A DNA stretch of 64,000 nt from Acholoe squamosa (lineage: Eukaryota; Annelida; Polychaeta; Phyllodocida; Polynoidae): positions 17,041,282-17,105,281 of the forward strand of contig OX439039.1 of assembly GCA_949317995.1 (NCBI GenBank), read 5' to 3'. Positions 11,011 to 24,489 of the stretch are shown here, in pieces. A program made the position numbers and the translations under genes. The notes under the pieces are model-generated. The model did no database searches. It had not been told where the DNA came from and saw only the letters and a list, made by a program, of their open reading frames with translations. The stretch's first letter is position 1, and every line of letters starts with the position of its first letter.

Positions 11011-12574
11011 TATTAGGAAATATATAATATGAATATGATAGTCTCACAATATTTGAATGGAGCACAATAGAAATATATATGAAAGGAGCCCCAGATATGT
11101 TTAAGCATGAGACATATAACCATACAAAACCATGAAACCTCGACATGAATGATATGAGTAGTATCAGTAGTCCAGTCATATGTGTACAATGAAACGTGTA
11201 CTTAATGAATGTACATAAAGGACCTATTGGGTCCTAGTCTAATGATGGACATCACCTTTACTTATCTTTATAATTAAGCTGTTTAAGCTTACATTTAGAC
11301 AAGACATTTCAATCTATTTAAGGTAATCTACTTCATTTTCATTCAGTATCATAAGAGAAAGGTTACCTTGTGCACAGCCTGTTGTGGTCGTCCTTTCTAG
11401 TCTACTGCACAGTACATCTACATAGTGTAAGTGCACTGTGGATGTAAGCTGTCCCTGGGTGTGTTCTGCTTTCTGCGTGAATTAGACCATAACCTCTATA
11501 ATACATATAGCTATTCCCTTCCATACTGTAGGTCACACTAGTATTCGAAAGAAAGGATGGGAGAAAAGAAGGTTCAGCTAATGACTCTCCATTACTGCTA
11601 TTAATAATCTGAGAATGATTTAAACTTTGGCAAGTATCCTTTCTTTTATTTGTGATCTATTGCATGTAGTAAGAGGCAGTTAGGCCTACTCCACAATATG
11701 TGAGCTGGCAATCAGAATGGGCCATTTGTGTCGGGTGCATGGATGGTTCCTTCTGCTTGCCAGCTCACACTTCTTTTTCATTTTTTGACAACAGTGGTTG
11801 GTGAAATTCTGCGTATGCAGAGCGAAAGATTTCTACCGTCGTGTCTGAACTTTTTTCAACACCCTGGTATTCTTTAACAGTGGGCATGCTTTTTCCCTCA
11901 AAAGGGCCAAATTCCTTTTGCCCCCTCCCCCTTAGAAAAAAAATGACTACCGCCCTTTCGAAAGGATGTCAACATTATGGACAACTGGTTTGAGGAAGGG
12001 CAGTAAGTTAGGACAGCATCTTGTAAAGTGAGTGCTCACCCTTCTACTGCAAAGTAAAACTTAACTCGTACTCACAGAAACAGAATATTAGTCAGTAGTT
12101 AACAGTCGCTGCTGACCGTTTTGTTTTTTTCATTCCATCTTACTGAGGTGTAAAAGTCTCAGACAAGTATAATGGGCTTTCCTCTCCTTCATTATTGTGC
12201 CCAAGTATGCTCACCAGCGCTCGGGAAATTACTCTGCCAGTTCAAATTTACACCAAGCTATAAGGCAAGTCGGTATTCTCCACAAACCACCATAGCTGAA
12301 GCAGGATCTTGGATTGGAAAATAACCCTTTCTTACAGAAAGCCACTGGATTTTTTTAGGATAAAAAAGGAGACAGGTAATATACCTGACCCAAGTTATCC
12401 CTCCCAATTTGTATGTTTGCTATCATCTGTCAGTTATAATACAAGTAAACTTTAACCTTAAGTATACAATATACATGCATTCACCACATCCTATTGGATT
12501 TATATTAAAGAATACTCCTTGATGGCTTGGTTTTAAACAAATCTGCCATTTTCCCAATCTTAATAACACATAGG
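11011..12574. other. No gene seen
   Basis: Unremarkable AT-rich sequence. Frames are short and lack motifs. Confidence 0.5.
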
Positions 12575-12679
12575 GGGTCTTGACAAATTTTGGGGGGGCC
12601 AGACACATTCAGGCCCCACCTCCTCTGTAATTAGGGGGGCCCGGGCCCCCCTGGCCCCCCCACTTTCCCTACGCCCCTG
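12575..12679. mobile_element. Fragment of a G/C-run MITE (right end)
   Basis: It ends CTTTCCCTACGCCCCTG and includes GGCCCCACCTCC and GGGCCCCCCTGGCCCC. The same succession closes the complete element at 49417-49746. The left half is missing here. Confidence 0.6.
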
Positions 12680-12953
12680 TTTTTGCGTTAACACGATAGG
12701 CATCCATGATACTTTTTCACCATTGTGTAACTCAAAAATAAAAATCAAATTGTGCATTTTTGAGGGTATATATTAGTAAAACTATACTCAAAACAGGATG
12801 CATGATGGAAGGATAAGTATATGTACTACAATTGTATCCATGCAAAGCATTAGAGCACCACGTGAGTTTTTTCTTCCTACCCTATAGAAAAGATTCTTCT
12901 CAAACTACTTGGTTTATGCTTAAATCGTGACATTTATGGGGAGATCTTCAACT

Positions 12954-13704
12954 CAGGAGCTTAATTCAAAACATCCTGGGATCACGACCCCAGCGATCTC
13001 AGGAATAAATCAGCCTTATCCTATTAAGCGATCTTAAGAGTTGACTGGGTTCACATATCCTAGCCAGCACTAAGATCGCATCGATCTTAGCCTCAACCCT
13101 CCTACACTATTCCAAGAAGAACTGACTAGGCACAGGGGTAAGAGTCCCAAAATAAAAGAATAGCTGTGGAGTCACTCTTCTTCACAAGAGTGCTTATACC
13201 ATCGTTCCCCGTCCCCATATGGGCTAACAAAAGAGCACAGGATGCAGTTGACCCCCGTACAGTATTCAAGAGTTGTTCCCATGAATGTATGATTTATGCT
13301 TGCCTATTAGAAGCATTGTGCCCTCCCCCAGGACAAAGAGAGAGAAGGGAAGAATTACCTTACAGTGCACTTAACGCATGAGTAGCCCTAAGAGCCCTCA
13401 AGGACACTCAGCAAACGTCCTCCCTCCCCTCTTTATGTATGCAGCAGGCTATTCACTTTTTCAATCAGGAGTGTTCCCTGTAAGTGCTCTTGTACTCAGG
13501 TGAAACCACTATGTATTTCTTTCACTAAGATCGCAGTGATCTTAGTGGTGGAAATGGAATAGTAAAGTGATCCCAGGACTAGCTATTTTGGACAGGCCTG
13601 CAACCACTGCATTACATAGGGTAGACCATCCAGGTCTTATGATATGTGCCTACACTAAGATCGCTGGGGTTGGGATCCCAGGATGTTTTGAATTAAGCTC
13701 CTGT
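12954..13704. mobile_element. 751-bp non-autonomous DNA transposon with 45-bp terminal inverted repeats
   Basis: The left end CAGGAGCTTAATTC...GGGATC...ACCCCAGCGATCT is matched by the reverse complement of the right end over about 45 bases with three mismatches. I saw no clear target duplication. The interior carries more AAGATCGC palindromes (near 13,070-13,090 and 13,530). A 71-codon frame inside shows no transposase motif. Confidence 0.72.
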
Positions 13705-13823
13705 GGTAAGATGGTTATTCCCTCATGTCGGTGTACTGGAATTGTTCAAGCCTCTCAAGCCTAACCAGAAAAATAAGGCCTTACCGTGCATGAATGAGAG
13801 TCATGCCACTGGGGGAATATTAA

Positions 13824-14240
13824 CCCTTCAAACGCCAAACAATTCATTTGTACATCATGTCTAATTTCCCTCTTGCTGCACAGATGCAGCCCAAGTGACT
13901 CAACTTAACCGGCTTTTATTCATGCCATATTGTCAGCCCTAGAGTATTGATAAACCTGCAGTACCGACAGGCCAGCATGATACCAAAAAAAAAGTTCATT
14001 CCTGGCTGGTAGGCCTACCGGTACTGCATTGGTTCGTATGTCGACAAAGGAAGATTGACAAACCTATAGCTGACCAGTACTTAATTGGAGCATCCTGCCG
14101 ACGCTATAGAGGTGTATCAATCCCTTAGGGTCGGCATGGTGCAAGGATGTAGTCCTGGGGAGTAACTTGTCAGCGCGGCATTTATGCATCATTTCCGACA
14201 ATGAGCATGATACATTAATGTATAAGTGCCCCTCAAAGGG
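13824..14240. mobile_element. TTAA-flanked MITE
   Basis: TTAA occurs at both borders (13820-13823 and 14241-14244), and the termini read CCCTT...AAGGG. TTAA duplication with CCC ends is typical of piggyBac-like elements, but only the outermost 5 bp match well. Related right ends are at 48,240-48,264 and left-end-like sequences near 33,755 and 63,385. Confidence 0.5.
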
Positions 14241-14384
14241 TTAAGGAATGCAGTGTAGAGAAAAGATGAGGAAAGCATAAGAAGCCGAATTGCACCACAT
14301 TCCAGATTAACCTTCAAGATAAAAATGCATTTGGCCCAGAAGTCCCTGCACACCAAGCCCTATATAATCTATAAGCTCGGTATA

Positions 14385-15272
14385 CACTGTTAAAAATTTT
14401 CCGTAGAAAAAACGAAGAATCATTGGCAACAATGGCTGCCAATCTTTCACCGTTTTTTTAACGGTCACCGTTTTTTCAATGTCACCGTAATTTTTACAGA
14501 ATTTCACCGTTATTTCTAAACAATGATTAAAGGTAATTAATTACACATTGTTTTGGTTTCAATGCCATACACCATTAACTGTTCATAGCAATATTCAGCC
14601 TCTGGCTTGACATTTTAGAAATTCCACTGTAAATTCACAATGGACTAGGTTATCTTAATACATGATTTGGTTGCATGTACAGTTCATCTGGACATCCTAT
14701 TGTAAGGACATTCTAATCATTATAATTATAAATTAGTCCTTGAGAGGCACATCATGCCCTTCATAACTTTGGAGGAATAATCTAAGTACATAGATTACTT
14801 CAGAATTGTGTTGAATTAAAACTGCAGTGATATGCCTATGTATTTTTTTTTCTATTACCACATAATGGGTGTTTATGACATCCCTGCTTCTCCCTTTGCC
14901 ACACAAAGTTGGATTATTTTTTGAATATCTGAAATCTATGAAACTACAATGTAGACTTGCATTTTGATGACATGGTGCATAAACAAAAGTGGATATGCTT
15001 TGAATTTTGTGACAATTTGAGCTGTTTAAGGTGTAGGGCATTGAAGAATGTCTCAAAGTGAGCCCCGAGGCCACCTAGTGGGAAGATGTGAAACTTCCGA
15101 AAGGACAAAGATTCACCGTAAATAAAATAGCTGTACTTTTCCGTAGTGTTTTACACAGATTCACTGTAACATCACCTAATCTAAGGGTGTTTCATTGTAA
15201 TAAAAATAACGGTGAAAACCCGTAAAATTTAACAATGATTCTCTGTAAAATCTACGGAAATTTTTAACAGTG
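14385..15272. mobile_element. 888-bp non-autonomous DNA transposon, CACTGTTAAAAAT ends, TA duplication
   Basis: Left CACTGTTAAAAATTTTCCGT and right ACGGAAATTTTTAACAGTG are inverted copies, flanked by TA at 14383-14384 and 15273-15274. Subterminal CACCGTTWTTT motifs recur near both ends. No transposase is encoded; minus-strand frames of up to 113 codons inside have no motif. Confidence 0.72.
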
Positions 15273-15485
15273 TAGGGTGATTACTGCAGTTAGAAAGTCG
15301 AAGAATTATTGAAGATTGACCGGATGATAAAATGTGTAGCATAGTGTGTTTAGATAATTTGGTTATTATTCCATTAAATCTATAGACATCTAATATACTA
15401 ATGGCGACGCCATCGGTTTAATTTAGTAAAAGAGATTTTGATCTAAAATCTAGCTAGAGGTGTATTTGGGATAATAGGCAGTGGC

Positions 15486-15486
<1 letters not shown>

Positions 15487-15543
<57 letters not shown>
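15487..15543. repeat. (TA)n microsatellite
   Basis: About 57 bases of uninterrupted TA dinucleotide. Confidence 0.97.
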
Positions 15544-15546
<3 letters not shown>

Positions 15547-15940
15547 AATAACAAATTAAACAGATATAAGAAATATAAAAAATAGTGCTTAATAACTCAG
15601 ACACCCCTTTATTCAAATCGTGAGCGTGTTGGTTAGTCTTACATAAGGGGATAAGTTTCAAATTAGGTTAATAATAAACTGGCCAAAATCAAATCCCAAG
15701 TTTAACTTACTTTACAGCTATCCCTTTGGCCCTTACATGAGAGGTGCGCCATACGCCTGCACTGATATACAGTACTTGTTGGCATTTGATTGCATTCATT
15801 AATTGGCATCTACCCCCAGTAACAGTAAGATCGATACATCAGACTGGAATTTGGAAGCATTGCTGAATTGGGGGGAAGGGCAGTATTGAAGGAAATGGAG
15901 GGCGGTAAAAGAGGTGTGTTCCTCTATGTAAACAACCATC

Positions 15941-16241
15941 CACGGGCATGGACTGGTTACCAGGTTTAGTCTGTGTAGGTGTTATCCATATATGCTATAG
16001 AAGGGTGAGAAACTAAAGGGAACAGTGCTGCCCTCTGGTGCTTTTATTTGCTATGCACAGACCTTGATTACAGAGGTCAGTGGTGACTTTGCCAAAGTAA
16101 CCCCTCACCTCCGTAATCAAGGTCTGTGCATAGCAAATAAAAGCACCAGAGGGCAGCACTGTTCCCGTTAGTTTCTCACCCTTCTATAGCATATGGATAA
16201 CACCTACAAAGACTAAACCTTGTAACCAGTCCATGCCCGTG
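15941..16241. mobile_element. hAT-like foldback MITE, copy 1 (301 bp)
   Basis: Almost the whole element is a hairpin: the left half, starting CACGGGCATGGACTGG, is mirrored by the right half, ending CCAGTCCATGCCCGTG. It is flanked by an 8-bp near-identical duplication, CAACCATC/CAACCATT. A second copy lies at 48740-49038 with a perfect 8-bp duplication. Eight-bp duplications point to the hAT superfamily. It contains no coding capacity. Confidence 0.85.
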
Positions 16242-16532
16242 CAACCATTAGTGCACGTTGAATGTAGAACCGACCGAGTGGCTGTTGCTAAACCCTTGGA
16301 AGTCACTTCTGTTGGAGGTGTACTTCTAAAAACGGAAGGCACTCATCTTTGGTAGTCTCTTCTCTATTGTATTGCCAAATGGCACTTCCCAACAGAAGTG
16401 GTCCAGAAGTGGTTACTAACAACCCCTCAACTGGAAGTTGCTCCCTACACTCTGTCGCATAAGTATATAGTTGTGGGCAGTCTGGGAAGCACTCAGGTGT
16501 GAACACAGATTGATATGCGGGAAAGTGACTAC

Positions 16533-16833
16533 TTCTGGAGGGTATCTCAAAAAGATTGGGAAACCAGTTCTCACCGTAACTATTTGATCCTGCAGTTCTC
16601 CTACATTTCTCATCCTAAGAACAGACTTCCCTGCTTGACCTCTGCTACAAGTGAACTGCACGGAAATAGGTCGAGTTGCAAAATAAGAGACTGGACCCCT
16701 CCTATACCCCTCCTATAACTGACTCCCTCTTTACAATACAAGAGGGAATCCACGCCAGAAGGTCAGTGAGTTCAATTTTGGAATTATCACCTCCGACAGG
16801 ATCAATTCCAAATCTTTTTGAGATACCCTCCAG
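16533..16833. mobile_element. MITE of the CTGGAGG family, variant (copy D)
   Basis: Inverted ends CTGGAGGGTATCTCAAAAAG and CTTTTTGAGATACCCTCCAG enclose about 300 bp. GACTAC is repeated on both sides (16527-16532, 16834-16839). Internal blocks around GTTCAATTTTGGAATT resemble copies at 23.9, 24.5 and 39.3 kb. A truncated relative seems to precede it at about 16297-16500. Confidence 0.68.
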
Positions 16834-17039
16834 GACTACAGTGTTGGAAGTGATACTGAGTGGTTAAGTAGAGGAGGGAAGTGGGAAGTGAGGTACCTAC
16901 CCTGGAAAGAAACAACTCAATCTTTTCACAACAGCCTCCAGGTTTCTGGCTACTTTTTAATTCCCTAGTTTGATTACCTGCCGAGCAGATCTTTGCCCTA
17001 GGGCCATGTCGACAATACAATCAGTTCTTACATAAAACA

Positions 17040-20000
17040 TTCCCCATGTGTTGCTGCTGCGTGTATAGACATTGTGGGTGAGGGGTGGGGGCGGGGGAAT
17101 GCTATGGCAAGAAATGGGGAGGGGGGGGAGCAGGATAGGGATGTGGCGGTACCAATGTGGACAAAGGTAGGGAAGAGGTTGTAAGGGAGGGGGAGGGTGG
17201 GAAGTGCTAGAAGATTGAGATACATGTGCATAAAGAGAGAGAGACGGTGACGGGCACTATAAGAAAATCAGGGAGGGAAGGAAAGGAGATAAAGATAAAG
17301 GCAGGGAGGGAACGAGACGGCTTAAGACAGGAAGACATCAGGCAAAGAGAAGGGAATATTATAATGTCTAATTAGTGTCAGGGGGCGGAGCTACATCCAT
17401 GTCATGTAGTGGTATTGACGAGATGTAAAGTTTTGATTCGGCTTAATTAAGCAACTTTAAAGTTCAACAACATGAGAAATAAGACGAAAATAGCAAGTAA
17501 TAATCACCCAATCTAAAAAGAAACATAGCCCAGCATCCGCCCAACACCCCCTTCCCCAGAGGCCCCTGAAGCATTTCTGTCTGATCGATCAGGATTTGGA
17601 CCCAGAAGCCTCCGGGCGGTTGCTGAAAACCATGGAGTTGTGGCACTTAACAAGCGGCAGGAATAACAGCACAAGAGGGATTATCCTTTCCGTAAACATT
17701 TTCTAACCATTAAAATAATTGTGTAAAAGCCTGGCCACAGAGCTGCTTTCACCCACTCATCTCTTTATTGAGGTTTCTTAAACTTTTAAGGGTTACATGT
17801 CACATCAATGTACCACCTACATTCATGACAAATGTATGGTAGAAACTAATCAATGCTGATGACGATTTTGGTGTTGTTTGACTAGGACTTTGGATAGAAC
17901 ATTTCATCATTAGTGGAATCGTTATGCTAACCAATAAATCCATATTGATTGATAAACTTTTCATGTGCAAGGTTCTAATCAAATACAATTCTCGGGGTAA
18001 ATAGAAGATAATTATGATTTTCCTTGTTCCATAGTGAGTCACTTTGCTTGCAGAAAAAAAAAAGGATTTGCAATTGAGCTCTGCACTGAGGAAGTATGGC
18101 TGCAAGTCATAGATATGCCAGGAGTACTTTACACGCTATTATATCTGTAGTGTCGTTCGTCATGAAGTTTATTCAAATGCATACACAGAGCGTTTAGAAT
18201 CGACACTGCTGCATCCATGCTTAACCTTACTCGAATATATTGTATGATTAAAAACGCACATTAAGCTATTTATAAAGGACACACTGTTTGACGAATATCA
18301 TTGACTTTACAGGGTCTTCGACATGGTCATCATGTTGAAGGACCTACAGCATAGCAACCTGTTGAAGAGTCCTCAATGACGGCTGCGATTACCGATAATG
18401 CAGTTTAGTGCTGGGGTTTTCAGTATTAGTGCAACATCCTTATACCTGACTTATTTTATAAGTTTTCTTGCTCACTAAATCCTCATTGGTGGCTAGGCAA
18501 TCCTTATCCTATCTGTCCTGGTGCAGTTTAACAAATGATAAAAATGGAAGGAAAGTAGAAAATCCTGATCCTAATTTAAGACAGACTTGGAATTCATCAT
18601 TTGAATTTAAACGAATTACAACCTGCAAATGGAATGTTCTTCCCCAGATGTTTCCAACTAAGGCTTTTCATGGTGATGCAATAATCAGGGTCCAATAATG
18701 AGCAATCAGTTCCTTCTCCTTATCTCAACATTATTCCAACTAACCCATCCCGTCATCTGTAACTGCCATGCTGGATCCATGCATTCTGGGGGAAACCTGA
18801 TAGGGGCGCCCAGGGATGATTACATCGGAATGTCGTGTCTGCTTTAATATTGCTGAGACGCCGGACAGTGGAGTGACTCAGCAGTTTGTTTGGTGACTTG
18901 AGATAACGGGAGCGCCATCTAGCGAGGAACTATGCAGTGACCAGGTGACCCATTATGACAGAACCACTCTCTGACAAAGCATACTATGCATGTTGTATCT
19001 CTGACTTAGTGCTCCATGGCCTTTTAACATCCGTGTTAAGGGACGACCACAGTCTATGGTGATATACTCTTACCAATAGACGTTCGAGGTACTGATTATG
19101 GGGGTCGTGATGAGGAGGCCTACTGAAAATACATGTCACAAAGTAAAACGTTTTTGTCAACATAAAGTAGGATGACCTGTGTATCTGTTCTATCATATTG
19201 AGTTTGCCAAAGATATCACAGAAACAGGACAATTGCTATAGATGCAGTACTTAACTGAGAGAGAACATTTAGGTTTTGAAGGGGAATTTTCCATAAACTA
19301 ACCCCTTTAAATTCATCCTCATCAAACCTAGTATATTTTGAAAGCATTTACGATAAGCATGAAATGTCATGAGGAAGAAGAAACACAAATTGGAGGGTTC
19401 TGCCTACTTCCTACCTCCAATATGGATTTCGAGGTTGGTGTAGAGACGCAAGACACTGGCTGATCTATGGAGGAAGTGAGAGACGGAGGGAAGCTGAGGT
19501 AGATTGCTTTGTTACCTGGGCATAACGAGGGGTGAAAGGTCACAGAGAACATGGGGTCAAGGGGTATTGAGAGGTAATAGAGATCTAGAATGGGCAGAGG
19601 GAAGATAAGCAATGGCCTGAGATGGCCTGGCGCGAACAAAGGTTAAGAAAAGAAAGGGAAGCAGACAAGAATAAAAATTCGGAGGAACGACAGGCAGGAA
19701 GAACAGACGAAGATTTGTAAACCAAAATGCGTTGAAGAAAACCTGGATGCAGAATGAGAGGCTAGCAATTAGATGCGCAAGCAGTCAGTCAGTCAGGCAA
19801 GCAACCATAGAGCTGGGGATGTAAGTGGATGGTGAAGGCACAGGAATGCAGTGTGAGTCAATATAAAATATCTGAGTTTGGGTTGTAGCAAGAGCTAGCA
19901 CCAAAGACTGATTATTAGTTAGTGGGTGCTGACAGCTTCATTAATATTGTCATAACTACACGTCAGGCAGCATTCTACCCCAATCACACAAACATTGACC

Positions 20001-20095
20001 CAATGTAAAGTGGGTATTCCATCAGATCCAACGCAACCATTGGGGAAGATAGAGAACAATTGGGAACTCCTCTACTGGCCACCTAATCCAAGCTT
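17040..20095. other. No gene seen; includes purine-rich tracts
   Basis: GA-rich stretches lie at about 17,060-17,340 and 19,380-19,800. No frame has recognisable motifs. Confidence 0.5.
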
Positions 20096-20098
20096 AAG

Positions 20099-20225
20099 CG
20101 CCAGTTCCACTGCTGACGGTCAGGCAAATTAATCCGATAATTTCTAATATTGCAAAAATATATATAAAAAAAAAAAATTGGTCGGTTTGGCAAATATTCG
20201 CCTGACTGGAAGCAGTGGAACCAGC
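20099..20225. repeat. Short inverted-repeat hairpin (about 125 bp)
   Basis: CCAGTTCCACTGCT...GGTCAGGCAAAT is mirrored by ATTCGCCTGACTGG...AGCAGTGGAACCAG around an AT-rich loop. It is probably a MITE remnant. Confidence 0.65.
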
Positions 20226-20693
20226 GTGGAACCAGCACTTTATTGAATTCTTAATTTCACCAGATTGCATTTGGAGACATTAGGCTACAATACAATCAAA
20301 ACCCCTGATATTGTAGCACTCCCAATTCAACCAAACCGTCCCGAATATGACAATCATTGGCAATTGGCTGTACTGAGCCCACCCTAGAAGACAAAGAGAA
20401 AGTGACCAACCCATAACCTAAGGTAGAAGACATTTCACAGCCGTTTAATAAATCCAGTACACCTTTGCAACATGCTAAGGTGACAACCAATATAACTCTA
20501 TTAACTGCATGGTAAAAAGAAAAGAAATGATTCTGATCTTTGAGGGGCTAACAGGGGTCCCACTATTGCTGTGAATGAGCACATAATATCACTGGTTGGA
20601 CATAGTTTTGAGGACTGGCATCTTTTGCAGATAGCTTTCGGTCGATATAACGAAATCTGTATGAGGATTTAAACTAGGAGGGTAGGTTTGTGG

Positions 20694-20885
20694 CAGTGGC
20701 GGATCCAAGATTTGAAAAAAAGAGGGGACACGGCCCAAAAGGAGGGGGCGCACCCCCTATTTTTTAGCAGATTTTCAGGTCCAAAATAAGCAGAAATAAA
20801 CTCTTATGCACTACCCTGTTATGTTCAAACATAAAGGATGGGGCGCGCGCCCCCACGACCCCCCTTCCCTCTAAATCCGCCACTG
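20694..20885. mobile_element. 192-bp MITE, CAGTGGCGGAT ends
   Basis: Left CAGTGGCGGATCCA and right TAAATCCGCCACTG are inverted. TTGTGG flanks both sides (20688-20693, 20886-20891). The interior is G-rich at the left and C-rich at the right. Confidence 0.75.
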
Positions 20886-21469
20886 TTGTGGGTAGGGATA
20901 TGACAAATGTGTGGTTGTACCAGACCATTTGTTGGCAGGTGATGAGGAGTTGGGGACAACCATTGAAAGGGTTACCATGTTAACAGACCCGTAGGGTGTT
21001 GCTTCTATAGTAAAAGGAAGAGCTAGCTAAAATTTGCTTGTCCCTTTTATTGCTCACAAGTGGTCATTCAAGTATGGTGTGTGACATGAGTAGGTGGTCA
21101 ATTCTCACGAAAATGGAGCACAGGCTCAACATACCTTTCCCCATCCATGTACACTTAACAGGGGGTCTAACTGCTATATTGTTTATACATTCACATTGCT
21201 GCTAACATTATCATACCACGGGTCCCCACTTTTGCCCATGTAGTGACCTAATCTATGCCAATAACAGGGTAAAATGGGGATATTTCAAAGGTTTTTAACT
21301 ACAAAATATAAGTAAAACACATTAGGTGATTTATTTGAGGTACAATAAGGTCCATAATAACACTTTTCATATGGACTATTCTAGAATTGAAAAACAAACA
21401 TGTTGACACTATCAGAGCTCATTTTCAATTAGTTTCTTGTTATTTATAAGGAAAAATGTAGTTGTGTAA

Positions 21470-22235
21470 CATTTGCATCACCGTACACTAGAATGAGTAT
21501 AATGTCAAGGAGAAAATCCTCTTGGGATATATAGACGTTTCAGTTTTTATGGCTCAATGGGAGGCAATATAATAATAATATAAAATATTTCTAACATGCA
21601 CATGTCAATGACCTATAGGACTGACAAGCATGTGGTGTACCCCTTAGCATCACCGTACATAGGTACATTGAATCATTGATTAAAGGAGAGTAATTAATAT
21701 TTAGTAAATTATTTCATGACATGTTAATATATGTGGTCTAGAGAATAGCCATGCAAAATATTGTCATAACTGGATGAATACGTTGCAACCTATAGGGAAA
21801 AATCATGGAAATATCACCGTACATAGGTACATCACCATGCATAGGTCCATGATTGAAACCTATACCATAGAATGATAGAAATAGCTAATGCTATCTATAA
21901 ACCTGTTGATATACTTCAATTGACTAAGGATGAATACTATGGACCAGTTACAATACCAGAAATCAATAAATTTGTGAAGATAATGACTGCAATGCATAGA
22001 CATCACCATACATAGGTACATCACCATACATAGGTCCAGCTCCATAACTGGATATAATTAATTGTAGCATAATCTACTCTTATCATAGATATAAATGATA
22101 AAGACCCCTTATTAACATGTTGTTATGACTGTATGAACAAAATATATCAGTTTTCTTGCAAATAATTCTATTTTATAGCAACCCATGTAATTTGTTCACA
22201 TGCAAGATTCATCACCGTATGTAGGTCCACCAGTT
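21470..22235. repeat. Diverged repeats carrying CATCACCGTACATAGGTAC
   Basis: The motif CATCACCRTACATAGGTMC recurs near 21476, 21648, 21814, 21832, 22001, 22019 and 22210. The spacing of about 165-200 bases suggests an old tandem array with a degenerate body and a better conserved motif. Confidence 0.5.
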
Positions 22236-22239
22236 TTCT

Positions 22240-23935
22240 TCCTAAAACTGTCATAAAATCTTCAATTTTCATAGTTAGTGTTCCCAATTTTATGAGTAAT
22301 TAAGATTATATGCTGCCTTTCAGCCCACAAGAAATACAAGACATCTAAACAGTTCAGATTTTCTTCTCCTCCTCGGCCATGTGCTCCATTTTCATGAGAA
22401 TTGACCACCTGTACCTGATAGTGCAGCTCTCTCTGTTTTAAACAAGGCAGGTGACTTTTCAGACTAATGTGGTGAGTGCAAGTTGAATGGTGAAGCAGAG
22501 CGTGACTTCTTTTGAAAAGAGGGTACCTACTGACAGCTCTTTTTACCATAGGAGCAACTCGCTACAGTGTCAATCAATGAAGAGTCTCCTTGAGAGGAGT
22601 TGAAATTAAAGAGTGGAGACATCGACACATCTACAAATTCAAAGATCCATAGATCTAATTCAAAAGTGTTTAGCACACTGTACAATTTCATATATGTTAT
22701 CAAATTATAAAAGCAGCTAAAAAGAGCTCAGGAGTGGGAATTCAAATTCAATCCCCTACCAAAGTGTCCGCAGGTCATCTAAAGATGGGGAGAAGGGCTC
22801 TTTCCCTCTTAACCAATGTGTCAGCTTTACATTAGTCTCACTTTAAGATAAGAGTGGAGACGTACTCCCTATGTAAATACTGCCTGTGTTATCACCTTCT
22901 ACCTAGTAGAGTTGATGCATGTTTGGACGGACTCTGCCATAATGAGAGGTTTTTATGCTTCTCTTATTTTGAGTTTCTTCAATAATTATTATAATTATTA
23001 TAGAGGGTGTATATATGATGGTATGGAATTCCGACACGGTCTCTTAAACGTGTCCTGTAGTTGATGATTACTGGACATATACTGTGCTTATAAATCCTTT
23101 TGTAACTATTTATCATTCCATTCCTTTGGTTTAAGTTATTTGTCTTTCTCTTCAGTAAGATTATGTACAAAGGTTGATTGTAATAATGTAGATTGAATAA
23201 CGTAATACAGAGGAGGAACAGGGACATAAAAAAGGTTTAATATGCATGATGAATTTAAGGCAAATTCCCAGCAATGATTAATCTATTTAAAAATGGATCT
23301 AAATCCTATTCTTTATTTCCAGGACAGATATTTGTCATGCAGATATCCTGGGACATGAACCTGAAAACAACGAACTAAAAACAATCAAACTTTTAGCTGT
23401 AGCAATAAGCTATAACTGAAGCGACAGGTACACTCCAGGAAAGTGTGCACTTTCTGCAAAATCCTCCTAGAGAGTGACACTTGTTAAGAGATCTGTGCTT
23501 GGAGATTGTGCCCTGTAAGGAGCAGCACAGGGTAGGTGCAGACAAAGTGCCATTCCCTGCTCTGTCTCTGTGAGAGAGCTGCTCTAAGTGCTACATGAAT
23601 TGAACCGTATTGCTCTCTCAACCAGACATCTCTGGTCCCTGTTCTCTACACTTTTCCCTGCCTCCCTGTCCTTCTTATGGCGTTGTCTTATAGTTGCCGA
23701 TACAATCGATGTTACAGCTATTCTGATAGAAGTATGGTTGCACATCTGCCTGTCTGACTCCTCTATAGCTTTTTAGAGTATCGTATCAGATGAAGGATTT
23801 CTATCCTTGACCATTAGCTGGAGATATGATAGGATAGATGTTAATACATTTAACCCATCACTGTCACTACCAGAGTGAATTATAATATCATAGTATACAT
23901 GTCATTATAATGGATTTTTTCGGCGATGATATGTC
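22240..23935. other. No gene seen
   Basis: AT-rich, with only short frames that have no motif or splice context. Confidence 0.5.
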
Positions 23936-23938
23936 ATC

Positions 23939-24350
23939 AGCAGGCTGTTGCAAAAAGATTTGGAAACGATTTTGTCGGAGGTGGTATTCCCAAAATGGAA
24001 CTGACTGACCTCAGGGAATCAATTCCCTGTTGGGTTGCCAAAAGATAATTGGTCATAGAAGTAGTTTAGGAGTGGTCAGAAACTGGTGAATGCTTCCTAA
24101 TCGAGAACCAATTCCCAGCCAGTTCCTTTCACCAATTCCCTGGCCTTTCGACTATGGGAAGCATTCAGGTGGAATTAATCATGGAACCAGTTCCTCAACT
24201 TTTTGCAATGCAGTCTAATTCAGAGTAAGACAATTCAATTACAGTATAAGGTGGGAATTGGTCTCCCTGAGTGGAGAATCGGGAGGAACTGGAAGATGCA
24301 TTAGTTACAGTGAGAATTGAATTCCAAATCTTTTTGCAACAGCCTCCAGG
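23939..24350. mobile_element. MITE of the CTGGAGG family, copy A
   Basis: Left AGGCTGTTGCAAAAAGATTT and right AAATCTTTTTGCAACAGCCT (followed by CCAGG) form inverted ends. The inside matches copies B and C, for example GGTATTCCCAAAATGGAACT. There is no coding capacity. Confidence 0.75.
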
Positions 24351-24489
24351 AAACTTTTATTATTCTGTGGTAAATTTGAATAATAATTGAATTCAGTTTC
24401 GTTTAATAACTGCATCAGGGTATGGAGCTCTCCTTAAAATGGGTGTGAACTACTTAAAACAAACACATCGGACGAGGGAAATGATATGG

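Noticed and set aside
12941..13715. Target duplication for the 45-bp-ended element
   Set aside because: Flanks TTCAACT and TGGTAAGA do not match at any shift I tried.
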